Part shown: one piece after another, positions 1 through 7,981 of the stretch | Numbering within the stretch: the first letter of the stretch is position 1 | Layout: each line of letters begins with the position of its first letter | Origin: CAWELS01 sp964468205 | Lineage (GTDB): Bacteria; Acidobacteriota; Terriglobia; Bryobacterales; Bryobacteraceae | NCBI GenBank assembly: GCA_964468205.1 | Contig: CAYXVG010000054.1 | Span: 1-45,110, forward strand | Direction: 5' to 3' | DNA length: 45,110 nt | Position numbers and translations under genes: made by a program | The notes under the pieces: generated by a model | Databases searched by the model: none | What the model was told of the DNA's origin: nothing | The model's input: the letters and a program-made list of their open reading frames with translations, nothing else

Positions 1-220
1 CGCGGCCTGTCCCCGGGTTTTGCCCCCGGGTTTTGCCCCCGGGTTTTGCCCCCGGGTTTTCCCGCGCAGGTTTAATGGGGAACACGCGGCCTGTCCCCGG
101 GTTTTCCCCGGGTTTTCCGGGTTTTGCCGGGTTTTGCCGCCGGCGCAGGTTTAATGGGGAACACGCGGCCTGTCCCCGGGTTTTGGGTTAATGGGGAACA
201 CGCGGCCTGTCCCCGGGTTT
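1..220. repeat. REP-like GC-rich repeat array next to amn
   Basis: A unit of about 35 bp (core AATGGGGAACACGCGGCC followed by TGTCCCCGGG) occurs at about 71-105, 150-184 and 187-220, with a partial copy at 1-21. Between these lie shorter direct repeats built on CCCCGGGTTTTG (about 10-60 and 100-140). The core has imperfect dyad symmetry (GGGGA...TCCCC), so it can fold. The last copy runs into the stop codon of amn (TAA read from 219-221 on the minus strand). No spacers of constant length and no cas genes, so it is not a CRISPR array. It resembles the intergenic palindromic repeats of some Acidobacteria; that comparison is from memory. Confidence 0.8.
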
Positions 221-1382
221 AGATGAGGGGTTGGTCGAGGGAGCGGACGTCGCTGTTGGGGAGGCCGTGGGGGTGGTCGTCGCGGGCCATTTGGAGGGCG
301 GAGATGGCGACTTCGAGGTGGCGGTTGCGGGTTTCATCGTAGAAGGCCTTCGCCTCCCGGGGCAGCTTGGGTTTGCCGTGCAGGGGTTTGTCGGAGACAC
401 AGAGCAGGGTGGCATGGGGGATCCGGTAGCGGAAGCCGTTGGCGCCGACCGTGGCGGACTCCATGTCGACGGCAATGCTGCGGCTGATGCGCAGATCCGG
501 GACCGCGCGGGAGAGGGCCAGTTCCCAGTTGCGGTCGGCGGTGGTGTAGACCGCGCCCCAGCGGTAGGGCAGTTTCGCGTCATCGAGGGCCCTGGCCAGG
601 TAGCGGTTCAAGAGAAGGCTGGGGACGACGGGGACGCTCACCGGGAGCAGGTCATCAAGCAGACGGTCGGCGCGCACGTAGCCGGACGCCAACACGTAAT
701 CGCCGATTTCCTGGTGGTTCCGGACACCGGCGCAGTGGCCGACCATGAGGATGGCATCGGGGCGGAGGACCGCGACGTGGTCCGTCAATGTCTTCGCATT
801 CGAGGGTCCGACGCCGATGTTGACGATGCTGTAGCCGGCGTCGTTTTCCCGCTTGTGATGATAGGCCGGCATTTGGACCGACGGGCGGGAAGGCAATACG
901 GAATCGGGATAGCGCTCGAGAAAGGCCTCCATGTGCATGTGGTAATTCGTGAGCAGGACGAAGCGCTGGAAGTCCTCGGGGCACGTGCCGGTGTAGTGCT
1001 CGATCCGGTGCGCGGAGAGTTCGATCCGTTCCGGTCCAAAGAGGAAGAGCTTTTTGCGGGTGAGGTCGAGCTCGGTTTCGTCAAGCAGCCGCAGGAGGTC
1101 CGGTGAGTTCAGGCTGACGCGCTCGCGGGAAGCCTGCATCCGGATTTCGGCCCCGTGCTGGGCGAGTTCGACGAACTCCCGCATGAGGTACCAGCGGTAG
1201 GCTGATGGCCGGGCCAGCTCGCCGCTGAGGACGGGATTGTGGCGCGACCAACTCCGGGTGACGGTGACCTCGACGTAGCGCCCGTTCTCATACTGCTCCT
1301 CCATCCAGTCGCAGGCGCCCGCGACGTTGTCGACGAGGACGGGGTCGTCCACGGAGCCGGTGATTGTCAACTGCTCGGCCAT
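219..1382 (-). CDS. amn: AMP nucleosidase
   Basis: Predicted to hydrolyse AMP to adenine and ribose 5-phosphate in the cytoplasm, for purine salvage and adenylate balance. The 387-residue product belongs to the nucleoside phosphorylase/Amn superfamily: the C-terminal half carries NIGVGPSNAKT, the phosphate/ribose loop VGHCAGVRNHQEIGDY, the purine-site segment AVDMESATVGANGFRYRIP and the SDKPLHGKPKLP stretch typical of Amn. The N-terminal part (about 1-165) corresponds to the Amn-specific regulatory domain, and the protein is shorter than the E. coli enzyme (about 484 residues). The ATG at 1382 has no clear Shine-Dalgarno; CATAGT lies 6 nt upstream, compatible with a leaderless mRNA. It lies downstream of fba on the same strand (72-nt gap). 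The stop codon is embedded in the repeat array. Confidence 0.93.
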   Translation of the reverse strand: MAEQLTITGSVDDPVLVDNVAGACDWMEEQYENGRYVEVTVTRSWSRHNPVLSGELARPSAYRWYLMREFVELAQHGAEIRMQASRERVSLNSPDLLRLLDETELDLTRKKLFLFGPERIELSAHRIEHYTGTCPEDFQRFVLLTNYHMHMEAFLERYPDSVLPSRPSVQMPAYHHKRENDAGYSIVNIGVGPSNAKTLTDHVAVLRPDAILMVGHCAGVRNHQEIGDYVLASGYVRADRLLDDLLPVSVPVVPSLLLNRYLARALDDAKLPYRWGAVYTTADRNWELALSRAVPDLRISRSIAVDMESATVGANGFRYRIPHATLLCVSDKPLHGKPKLPREAKAFYDETRNRHLEVAISALQMARDDHPHGLPNSDVRSLDQPLI

Positions 1383-1454
1383 CTACCGACTATGGTCGCC
1401 GTTCGCGCGGCCGCCGTCCAGGGGGTGGCAGCAAATAGAGGCGGCGTGAGGCCG

Positions 1455-2414
1455 TCAGGCGATGTCGCCCCGGTAGATTCCCATGACTGTGCGCAACATT
1501 TTGACGGCCTCACTCTTGCTTCGCTGGAAGGAGTTCCGGCCGATAATGGAGCCGTAACCGCCGCCGTCGCGAATTCCGCGCACCGCATCGAAGATGGCGT
1601 TTTCGTCGTCTTTCTTTGCGCCGCCGGAGAAGATCACGATCCGCCGGCCGTTGAAGGCGCTCTCGATAACATGCCGGACGCGGTCCGCGACTGTCTGGCG
1701 CGGAATGTCGTGGGCCTCGTAGACTTTTCTCGCAGCGTCCTGTGCGATGCGGTCCGAGGGAAGTTTCACTTTAATGAGGTGAGCGCCGAGCTGGGCGGCG
1801 ATCTGCGCCGCGTAAGCGGCGACGTCAAGCGACGTTTCGTCTTCTTTCTTCAGGTCGCCGCCCCGGGGATAGGACCAGATCACCACGGCGAGCCCGGCTT
1901 CCTTCGCTTCCCGGGCGAGTTCGCGCACCTGTTCATAGAGCAGCCGTCTATCGGCCGTACCAGGATAAATCGTGTAGCCGATGGCGCAGCAGCCGAGGCG
2001 AAGAGCGTCGCGGACCGTGGCGGTTTGCGCCGGCATGGGCTCGGGCTCCTGGTGCAGGACATCGTGGTTGTTCGCCTTGAGAATCAGGGGAATTTCGCCC
2101 GCGAATTCGGCCGCGCCGGCCTCCAGGAAGCCGAGGGGCGCCGCGTAAGCGTTGCAGCCGGCGGCGAGGGCGAGTTCGAAGTGATACCGCGGATCATAGG
2201 CCGGCGGGTTGGGGGCGAAGCTGCGCCCCGGCCCATGCTCGAAACCCTGATCGACGGGCAGAATCACCAGCTTGCCGGTACCGGCCAGAGTGCCATGGTT
2301 CAGCATCCGAGCCAGATTGGTGAGCACTCCCGGGTTTTCGCCGGCGTAGTAGCCGAGAATCTCCCGGACGGAGGTGCTAATTCCGGATTCGGGGTGTGTT
2401 TGGGTCACAGACAT
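1455..2414 (-). CDS. fbaB: Class I fructose-bisphosphate aldolase, FbaB/DhnA type
   Basis: Cleaves or forms fructose 1,6-bisphosphate from dihydroxyacetone phosphate and glyceraldehyde 3-phosphate through a lysine Schiff base, metal-independently. The 319-residue TIM barrel shows the family N-terminus VILPVDQGFEHGPGRSF, a conserved LKANNHDVLH segment, VIWSYPRGG, and LIKVKLPSD, where the lysine after LI is the likely Schiff-base residue, then IFSGGAKKDDE as phosphate loop. Length and motifs fit the archaeal/FbaB class rather than class II. The ATG at 2414 is preceded by a strong AGGAGG at suitable spacing. It follows gap by 57 nt on the same strand, so the two form a glycolysis/gluconeogenesis pair, probably co-transcribed. 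Confidence 0.93.
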   Translation of the reverse strand: MSVTQTHPESGISTSVREILGYYAGENPGVLTNLARMLNHGTLAGTGKLVILPVDQGFEHGPGRSFAPNPPAYDPRYHFELALAAGCNAYAAPLGFLEAGAAEFAGEIPLILKANNHDVLHQEPEPMPAQTATVRDALRLGCCAIGYTIYPGTADRRLLYEQVRELAREAKEAGLAVVIWSYPRGGDLKKEDETSLDVAAYAAQIAAQLGAHLIKVKLPSDRIAQDAARKVYEAHDIPRQTVADRVRHVIESAFNGRRIVIFSGGAKKDDENAIFDAVRGIRDGGGYGSIIGRNSFQRSKSEAVKMLRTVMGIYRGDIA

Positions 2415-2471
2415 ATCGTTTGCCTCCTCAAGAAGAGACGGCGTGGCGATGTAGATGTTTCGATCGCCAGG

Positions 2472-3482
2472 TTAGCTTTGAGGCGCAAGCTCGCGGCCCA
2501 CGCGGAGCGCTTCGAGAAGCATTTGATGGGCGTAGCCCCATTCGTTGTCGTACCAGCTCATTACCTTGACGAGGTCTCCGTCGACGACCTGGGTCATTTC
2601 GAGGTCCACGATGGAGGCGTAGGTTTCTCCGACGATGTCCGAGGACACGATGGGGGCGTCGGTGGCGTCGAGGATGCCGCGATAGCGCTCGGATTGCGCC
2701 TCCTCACGGAAGATTTTGTTGACCTCGTCGACGCTGGTGGGGCGCTCGGTGACGAAGACGATATCGGCCAGCGATCCCACCGGTACGGGGCCGCGCACAG
2801 CCACACCATCGAACTTGCCTTCTATTTCGGGCAGCGCCTTGCCGGTGGCCTTGGCCGCTCCGGTGGATGTGGGAACGAAGTTGGCGGCGGCGGCCCGGCC
2901 ACGGCGGGGGCTCTTGTTGGGTCCATCGACGATGCCTTGGGTGGAAGTGTAGGCGTGGATCGTGGTCATGATCGCTTTCTTCACGCCGATCCGGCGCTTC
3001 ATGACTTCGACGACGGGCGTGATGCAGTTGGTGGTGCAACTGGCGCAGGAGATCACCCCGCGGGCTCCGTTTCCGCCTTCGTTGACGCCGTAGACAACCG
3101 TGGGGACGTCGTCGCTCTTGGCCGGCGCTGAAAGAATGACAGTTTGCGCTCCGGCGTCGAGGTGTTTGACAAGATCATCCCTCTTACGGAAGACGCCGGT
3201 GCATTCGAAGACCAGATCGACGCCCAGTTTCTTCCACGGCAGCTTCGACGGGTCCTTCTCGTTGAAGAGGGGAATGGTTCGCCCGTCGACTTCGAGCCCT
3301 TCCTTACTGGCCGTGGCCCGTTTCCGCCAGCGGCCGTAGGCGGTGTCGAAGTTCAGCAGGTAGGCCAGGTTGCCGGCGGGAATCAGATCGTTGACGCCGG
3401 CGAGCGTCAGTTCGGGTTCTTCCAGGATTTGTTTCATCGCCGCCCGGCCGATGCGGCCAAGCCCGTTGATCGCAACATTCAT
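2472..3482 (-). CDS. gap: Glyceraldehyde-3-phosphate dehydrogenase
   Basis: Oxidative phosphorylation of glyceraldehyde 3-phosphate to 1,3-bisphosphoglycerate. The 336-residue protein begins MNVAINGLGRIGR (Rossmann nucleotide loop), with VNDL giving an Asp suited to NAD. The catalytic Cys lies in SCASCTTNC; most GAPDHs have SNASCTTNC, so the Asn three residues before the nucleophile is Cys here. Other signatures: TTIHAYTSTQGIVDGP (active-site His), RRGRAAAANFVPTSTGAAKA and SWYDNEWGYAHQM near the end. The frame extends 50 codons upstream, but the ATG at 3482 has GGAGG 7 nt away and matches the family N-terminus. First gene of the gap-fba pair. Confidence 0.96.
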   Translation of the reverse strand: MNVAINGLGRIGRAAMKQILEEPELTLAGVNDLIPAGNLAYLLNFDTAYGRWRKRATASKEGLEVDGRTIPLFNEKDPSKLPWKKLGVDLVFECTGVFRKRDDLVKHLDAGAQTVILSAPAKSDDVPTVVYGVNEGGNGARGVISCASCTTNCITPVVEVMKRRIGVKKAIMTTIHAYTSTQGIVDGPNKSPRRGRAAAANFVPTSTGAAKATGKALPEIEGKFDGVAVRGPVPVGSLADIVFVTERPTSVDEVNKIFREEAQSERYRGILDATDAPIVSSDIVGETYASIVDLEMTQVVDGDLVKVMSWYDNEWGYAHQMLLEALRVGRELAPQS

Positions 3483-3532
3483 AGTGGTTTCCTCCAGGGG
3501 TGATTCGCTGGGGAGACTACCTCCGCCGCGCG

Positions 3533-3622
3533 CTGTTTCAGCCTTCCGGAGGAACGGGCGGGAAGTGGTTTTTCGGGGTGGTTTCAGGGGGGCAGACCAG
3601 CGCCCAAAAAAGGCTGAAACAG
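3533..3622. repeat. 13-bp perfect inverted repeat, 64-nt spacer
   Basis: CTGTTTCAGCCTT at 3533-3545 is matched by its exact reverse complement AAGGCTGAAACAG at 3610-3622. It lies in the 200-bp space between the start of gap and the Hsp20 remnant. It could be a long stem, paired operator sites for gap, or the ends of a very small (90-bp) miniature element. No target-site duplication is visible at its edges. Confidence 0.6.
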
Positions 3623-3688
3623 GCCCGGCCAAAGGTCGTCACCGGGGTGAGAGAGGAGATTCGATTTTCTCTCCGTGAAGGGAGATGA

Positions 3689-3937
3689 TTCTCATTACTA
3701 AGGGATGAAGGAGTCATCCTGAGCGGCGAGAGGAAACAGGAGCATGAAGAAAAGCGAGAGGGATTCTATCGCTCCGAGCGGAGCTACGGGAGCTTCCGGC
3801 GCACTATTCCCTTGCCCGAGGGCGCCGGCACGGACAAGGCGAAGGCCGAGTTTCATGACGGCGAACCGCGGGTGCAGATCCCGGTTCCCGAGAGCAAGAA
3901 GAAGCGGCGTCAGATCCCGGTTTCCGCCGGGAAGTGA
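3689..3937 (+). pseudogene. Hsp20 small heat-shock protein remnant
   Basis: In the frame ending with TGA at 3935-3937, the translation contains ILSGERKQEHEEKREG, then FYRSERSYGSFRRTIPLPEG and IPVPESKKKRRQIPV, unmistakable pieces of the C-terminal half of the alpha-crystallin domain and tail of a bacterial Hsp20. The frame is closed by a TGA at 3686-3688 and has no ATG, and the N-terminal arm and first half of the domain are absent. Where a normal Hsp20 has a hydrophobic GVLEV-like strand, this copy reads HDGEPRVQIPV. It is therefore a 5'-truncated, probably dead gene. It precedes a BON-domain gene, another envelope/stress type of protein. Confidence 0.75.
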
Positions 3938-4026
3938 GCGCGTGAGGCCGGGCCGGGCGGCCAAACCGGCTGGATACCCGGCCTGGTGTTCCGAGAAGAG
4001 GAATCGTGAGGTTAGAGGAGGATCCA

Positions 4027-4683
4027 ATGACAGCTTCACAACTCCAAGACAACGTAATTAGTGAATTGCGGCTCGACCCTCGAGTCGACGCCACACAAAT
4101 CGGCGTATCGGCCACCGACACGGGGACAGTTACACTTACGGGAACCGTGCAAAGTCTGGCGGAGAAGACGGCCGCAGAAACCGTCGCAAAGGAGGTTTAC
4201 GGCGTTCGGGGCGTGGCGAACGAATTGACTATCGAACTGGGAGCCACGGTCCGCAGCGACACCGAGGTTTCCGATGCCGCGCTGAGGACACTGCAGGTGC
4301 GGTCCATTCCGTTCGAGAACGTGAAAGTCACCGTACAGGATGGCTGGGTCACTCTAACGGGAGAAGTGGACTACTTCTACCAGAAGAGGGAAGCCGAGCG
4401 GGCAGTGGAGCAACTTGCCGGGGTGACCGGAGTGACGAACGACCTGACGATCCGTCCCGCGACCCAGCCGTACACCGAAGCGAAGGCGAAAGAGGAGATA
4501 GAAGAATCGCTTGTCCGGAGAGCTCGCACGGACGCCCGCAACATCGACGTCACAGTGGAGAACTCGCGAGCCGTTCTCCAGGGTTCCGTGGAATCGTGGG
4601 CGGAATTCGACGAGGCTGAAAGCGCCGCCTGGCGGGTTCCAGGAATTTTGGAGGTCGACAATCGCCTGACGGTTCTTCCGTAG
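4027..4683 (+). CDS. Triple BON-domain protein
   Basis: A 218-residue protein made almost entirely of three BON domains (about 1-72, 76-146 and 150-218). Each has the family pattern of a helix, a strand such as TGTVTLTGTVQSLAEK or DGWVTLTGEVDYFYQK, and a closing NELTI, NDLTI or NRLTV. BON domains (OsmY, BON-type lipoproteins) bind phospholipid or envelope components and are often stress-induced. No signal peptide or lipobox is seen, so it is probably cytoplasmic or weakly membrane-associated. The ATG at 4027 is chosen because GAGGAGG lies just upstream; the frame opens seven codons earlier. The preceding sequence is the Hsp20 remnant, so it may have belonged to a stress cluster. Confidence 0.88.
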   Translation: MTASQLQDNVISELRLDPRVDATQIGVSATDTGTVTLTGTVQSLAEKTAAETVAKEVYGVRGVANELTIELGATVRSDTEVSDAALRTLQVRSIPFENVKVTVQDGWVTLTGEVDYFYQKREAERAVEQLAGVTGVTNDLTIRPATQPYTEAKAKEEIEESLVRRARTDARNIDVTVENSRAVLQGSVESWAEFDEAESAAWRVPGILEVDNRLTVLP

Positions 4684-4728
4684 CCGCCGGCGATTCGCGA
4701 CTGAAGCGGGCACATCGAGAGCTTTTTC

Positions 4729-4756
4729 GAGGCGGTCCGGCTTGCCGGGCCGCCTC
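4729..4756. terminator. GC-rich hairpin between convergent genes
   Basis: A 12-bp stem (4729-4740 with 4745-4756, one G-T pair) closed by a CTTG tetraloop lies between the converging BON gene and the FecR-domain gene. There is no proper T-tract after the stem on either strand (only TTTTT just before it on the plus strand), so its terminator role is inferred from position. Confidence 0.55.
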
Positions 4757-4777
4757 ATTGTGGCTCCAGTCCCACGG

Positions 4778-7354
4778 CTACTGGATTTCGGTTGCGGGCG
4801 CTTCCGGCGCCGGGCCGCGGCCACCCATCATCGCGCCCAAGCCGAGGGGCCCCCGGAGACCGAAGAGATTGCCCGGAGTAAAGCCAAACACCTTGGAGCG
4901 AGTAGCCGCCGTGATGTTGTCTTCGGCGGCGTAGGCAAGCACAAGAGCCGGCTCCATCATGGACTCCAACCCCTCGGCGGCTTGCTGCTGTTCCGGTGTC
5001 AGCGCTTCCATCAACGGTCCGGCGACAGGTCCAACGTTATGGTAGACCAGCGCCGAAAAGTTGTTGTGCCCATCGCGCGGGAGCAGTTGGGTGAATCGCT
5101 CGGAGGTTAAGATGCCGGAGCGGGAGTCGCGAATGGAGACGGCCTGATCGATGAGAACCCGGCTCGGGGCGGCAATCATGTACCCGTCGACGAAGGCATA
5201 GTGCATTTCGGCGACGGGTCCGCCGTGCGGCATGCCGAGCGAGAAGTAGGCGCGTCCGCTAACGTCCTCTCTGGCGAGGACGGGGGCCGGCCCGCCATCC
5301 CGGGCGGCGACCCCGGCGGCGGCCACAAGACGCTCGAGCGAGTTCTGCAGCAACTCGGCGCTGCGGACCTCGGCCACGACCTTCCAGGAAGGCACGGGGA
5401 GCACCGGTCCGTCCAGCGCAACGACGAATTCGTGGCCGAAAGCGGCCGCGATGTCCTGGCGGATACCGAGACCCACTTGCGCCTCGGCGGCGGCCAGGTT
5501 TTCGCTGATGCCGGAGACCTTTGCCATGAGATCATCGATCACGGCAACCGGCTCCTTGACGGAGAAGGCGGTGACGATCCGGGCCTCCGCGGAGATGAAC
5601 TCGAGGGCTCCAATGGGCCCTGGCGCATCGAGCCAGGACGAGATACCGGTGCGCGGTCCGGCGAAGGTGACGAGGGCGCGGGTATCCGGCTCGGCGCCGT
5701 CTTGTTTTTGGCTCACGACCATGTACTCGATATTGCCGAGGATTTCCGAGTCCTGTTCGCCGGCCTTCAGGCGGTCGAGGTCCGCGCTGAAGAGGAAGCT
5801 GGCGCCCTGCTGATAGGCGGAGGCGATTTGGTTGAAGAACGGAGTGCCGGTGAAGCCGTTGCCACCGCTCTCGATGGCCGTGGCGAGGCGGCGCAGGGCG
5901 GCGGCGTCCGGCGACACCGCAGCCACACCGTAGCTTTCGTTGACGTAGAAGATAATGCCATCGGCGGCTTCGGCGGGGATTGTGGCCGCGGTGGCGGCGA
6001 TCGTGTATTTCGCATCGCCAAACTGCTGCATTTCCGATTGCACGAACTCCGCGAAGCCGGGCTTGACCAGACCAAGGATAGCGGGCGCGCCGAGTTTGCC
6101 GTCATCATTGATCGCAGCGGCAATTACGATCTCTTCCCCGATGTAACCGCCAAACCGGCGGAGTTCGCCAACAACTTTCCGCAGCGTTTCCTCGCCTTCG
6201 CCGGCGCCGGCCTTTTCATTCCACCACTCCTGCAGCACCGGGCTACCAGCCAGTTGCCGGCGAAAGACCTCGTAGGCGCCGGCCATGGTTTCGCCGAGGT
6301 TCGGCACGGCGGCATAGAGAGCGGTGTCCGCGGGCAGGTACTTCGCCAGCGCCGGGGTGTAGCGGGCTCCGGGCATGGGCACGCGGATTTCCATCTCTTC
6401 GCCGAGCGCGGCCAGCTCTTTCATGAGGGCGATGTATTTGTCAGCATTCTGGCTCCAGGCGATCTCCCGGGCCACGGGCACCTTGGCGAGATGAGGGTTG
6501 CTCGAATACTGATCTCCGGGGCCGAGCACGGCTTCGCTGGCGCCCTGGGCTACATGGACCTCGCCTTCGACCACGGAGACCCGGGATCCCTTCAAACCAC
6601 TGTTGACGGCGAAGACGGTTCCGGTGACGGCCACGCGGCAATCACGGGTGGAGACATAGAGGTGACCGGAGGCGCGTTTCGCCGCCTCGACAATCACGCT
6701 GCCGCGGGCGAGGCGAATGGTGACGTCGCGCCGGGTCTCGGTGATCGTGAAGTCCGAGCGTTCCCGCAATTCCACCAGGGAGCCGTCGCGGAGCCGCAAG
6801 GAGGCGTTGGTTCCCTTGGGGACGCGCACCAAGGCGTGGGCTTCGAGCGCCGCACCGGGCTCAATCGCGATGGTTTCGCCACCGTTGACCCGGTACAGAG
6901 AGCCGTCGACGGAGGCGACGGTAGCAGCCGGACCGTCCGGCGGGGGGCCCACCAGATTGAAGAGTTCCCAACCGCCGAAGCCGGCCACGATGAGGATCAG
7001 GGCCGCGATCGCCCATTTCGGGACGGCGAAGCGCGGAATCCGCGGGCGCGGAGCGGTCCGTGGGGACCGGGTCTGCTTCATGAACACTTTGCGGCATGCA
7101 ACGCATTCATGCAGGTGGTCCCGCACCAGCAACGCGCGGGCCTCGTTCAACTTGCCTTCCCGGTAGGCGGGAATCAACGCCTGGAAGCCGGCGCAACCTT
7201 CGATAGCCGCGGCGGGCCGCGCTTCCATCTCCTGAGCGACGCGCGCCCAAACGCGCTGGCCCGCCTTCTCGATCATCGCGGGGTCGATGGGCTCGTTTTT
7301 GATTTGCTCGATTGCCTCGTCCAGTTTGTTGCGCTTGTTTTCCTCGGGCCTCAT
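4778..7354 (-). CDS. Membrane-anchored zinc-finger/FecR protein with large periplasmic C-terminal region
   Basis: Probable anti-sigma/FecR regulator of the ECF sigma factor directly upstream. In the 858-residue product, residues 1-95 form an anti-sigma-like zinc finger (H80-x3-C84-x2-C87), residues about 111-134 are one transmembrane helix, about 150-260 a FecR domain (ARGSVIVEAAKRASGHLYV, AVTGTVFAV, VVEGEVHVAQGA). A region of nearly 600 residues follows, beginning near YTPALAKYLPADTALYAAVP, that resembles DUF3352-type proteins. Its ATG (7354-7352) overlaps the sigma stop codon in ATGA, so the two are translationally coupled; the open frame upstream of that ATG runs through the sigma gene and is rejected. 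Ordinary FecR proteins have about 320 residues, so the C-terminal addition is unusual and may be the sensing part. Confidence 0.82.
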   Translation of the reverse strand: MRPEENKRNKLDEAIEQIKNEPIDPAMIEKAGQRVWARVAQEMEARPAAAIEGCAGFQALIPAYREGKLNEARALLVRDHLHECVACRKVFMKQTRSPRTAPRPRIPRFAVPKWAIAALILIVAGFGGWELFNLVGPPPDGPAATVASVDGSLYRVNGGETIAIEPGAALEAHALVRVPKGTNASLRLRDGSLVELRERSDFTITETRRDVTIRLARGSVIVEAAKRASGHLYVSTRDCRVAVTGTVFAVNSGLKGSRVSVVEGEVHVAQGASEAVLGPGDQYSSNPHLAKVPVAREIAWSQNADKYIALMKELAALGEEMEIRVPMPGARYTPALAKYLPADTALYAAVPNLGETMAGAYEVFRRQLAGSPVLQEWWNEKAGAGEGEETLRKVVGELRRFGGYIGEEIVIAAAINDDGKLGAPAILGLVKPGFAEFVQSEMQQFGDAKYTIAATAATIPAEAADGIIFYVNESYGVAAVSPDAAALRRLATAIESGGNGFTGTPFFNQIASAYQQGASFLFSADLDRLKAGEQDSEILGNIEYMVVSQKQDGAEPDTRALVTFAGPRTGISSWLDAPGPIGALEFISAEARIVTAFSVKEPVAVIDDLMAKVSGISENLAAAEAQVGLGIRQDIAAAFGHEFVVALDGPVLPVPSWKVVAEVRSAELLQNSLERLVAAAGVAARDGGPAPVLAREDVSGRAYFSLGMPHGGPVAEMHYAFVDGYMIAAPSRVLIDQAVSIRDSRSGILTSERFTQLLPRDGHNNFSALVYHNVGPVAGPLMEALTPEQQQAAEGLESMMEPALVLAYAAEDNITAATRSKVFGFTPGNLFGLRGPLGLGAMMGGRGPAPEAPATEIQ

Positions 7355-7929
7355 AACGCACCTCCCAACTCTGCTCTGTACTCTCGCTCCAGCCTTTCCC
7401 TTGTCCGGTGCAGCGTGACTGCAATAGTGGACGGGGTTGTGCCCAGGATTTCCGCGATCTCCGTGTTGCGTTTGTCCTCGAAGTAGCGGAGGACGAAGGC
7501 TTCGGCGGCAGTAGGACTCAGCTTCGCCACGGCGCCGCGCAGCCAATTCTGAATCTGGCCGCTGTCGAACGCCTTATCCGGGGACTGGCGCGTATCGGAG
7601 AACCGCCCCGGCGGCGAGTCTTCCAGGGCGACCGACGTGGTGTTCCGCCGGGACCGCACCAGATCCAGGGCCGCGTTCACCGCGGCGCGGTAGAGGTAGC
7701 TTTCGACCTCGGCCACGTCACGAATCGCCTCTTTACGGCGGACCAGGCGGAGGAAAACGGTTTGCATCACGTCCTCGGCGTCGGCCGCGTTTCCAGTCAC
7801 CCGGTAAGCGGCTCGAAACACGAGGCCGTGATGCTGCTGGAAGATCTCCTCCATGCGGGCCGGGCCGGGTTGAGCGGATGTGGTTTCCACGGCGGCTGTC
7901 ACGGGATCGCTCCTGTTGTCTTCATTCAT
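7351..7929 (-). CDS. ECF-type RNA polymerase sigma factor
   Basis: A 192-residue group 4 sigma factor. Region 2 spans about 27-95 (FQQHHGLVFRAAYRVTG, AEDVMQTVFLRLVRR, ESYLYRAAVNAALDLVRSRR). Region 4 spans about 130-185 (LSPTAAEAFVLRYFEDKRNTEIAEILG, then STIAVTLHRTRERLEREY as the recognition helix). It should direct polymerase to a small regulon when released by the coupled zinc-finger/FecR protein that follows with an ATGA overlap. The ATG at 7929 has no strong Shine-Dalgarno. No clear autoregulatory ECF promoter can be seen in the 150 bp upstream, which instead contains 23-bp tandem repeats. Confidence 0.93.
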   Translation of the reverse strand: MNEDNRSDPVTAAVETTSAQPGPARMEEIFQQHHGLVFRAAYRVTGNAADAEDVMQTVFLRLVRRKEAIRDVAEVESYLYRAAVNAALDLVRSRRNTTSVALEDSPPGRFSDTRQSPDKAFDSGQIQNWLRGAVAKLSPTAAEAFVLRYFEDKRNTEIAEILGTTPSTIAVTLHRTRERLEREYRAELGGAL

Positions 7930-7981
7930 GTGAGAGACGCCTTTCGTTGGCTGATCTTAACAGGCTCGTCTTCAGAATACG

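Noticed and set aside
1..220. Possible CRISPR array
   Set aside because: Repeats are interleaved and contiguous, with no constant-length unique spacers and no cas genes.
1239..3131. 630-codon plus-strand frame across amn, fba and gap
   Set aside because: It spans three genes with strong family motifs on the minus strand; its own translation is low-complexity and unrecognisable.
3698..4061. Two overlapping frames of about 110 codons on either strand near the BON gene
   Set aside because: The Hsp20-like translation is in a third frame; these are shadows of the pseudogene.
5201..7486. 761-codon open frame on the plus strand opposite the FecR gene
   Set aside because: It is the antisense shadow of a well-supported gene with clear domains; long antisense frames are expected at this GC content and the translation has no recognisable motif.
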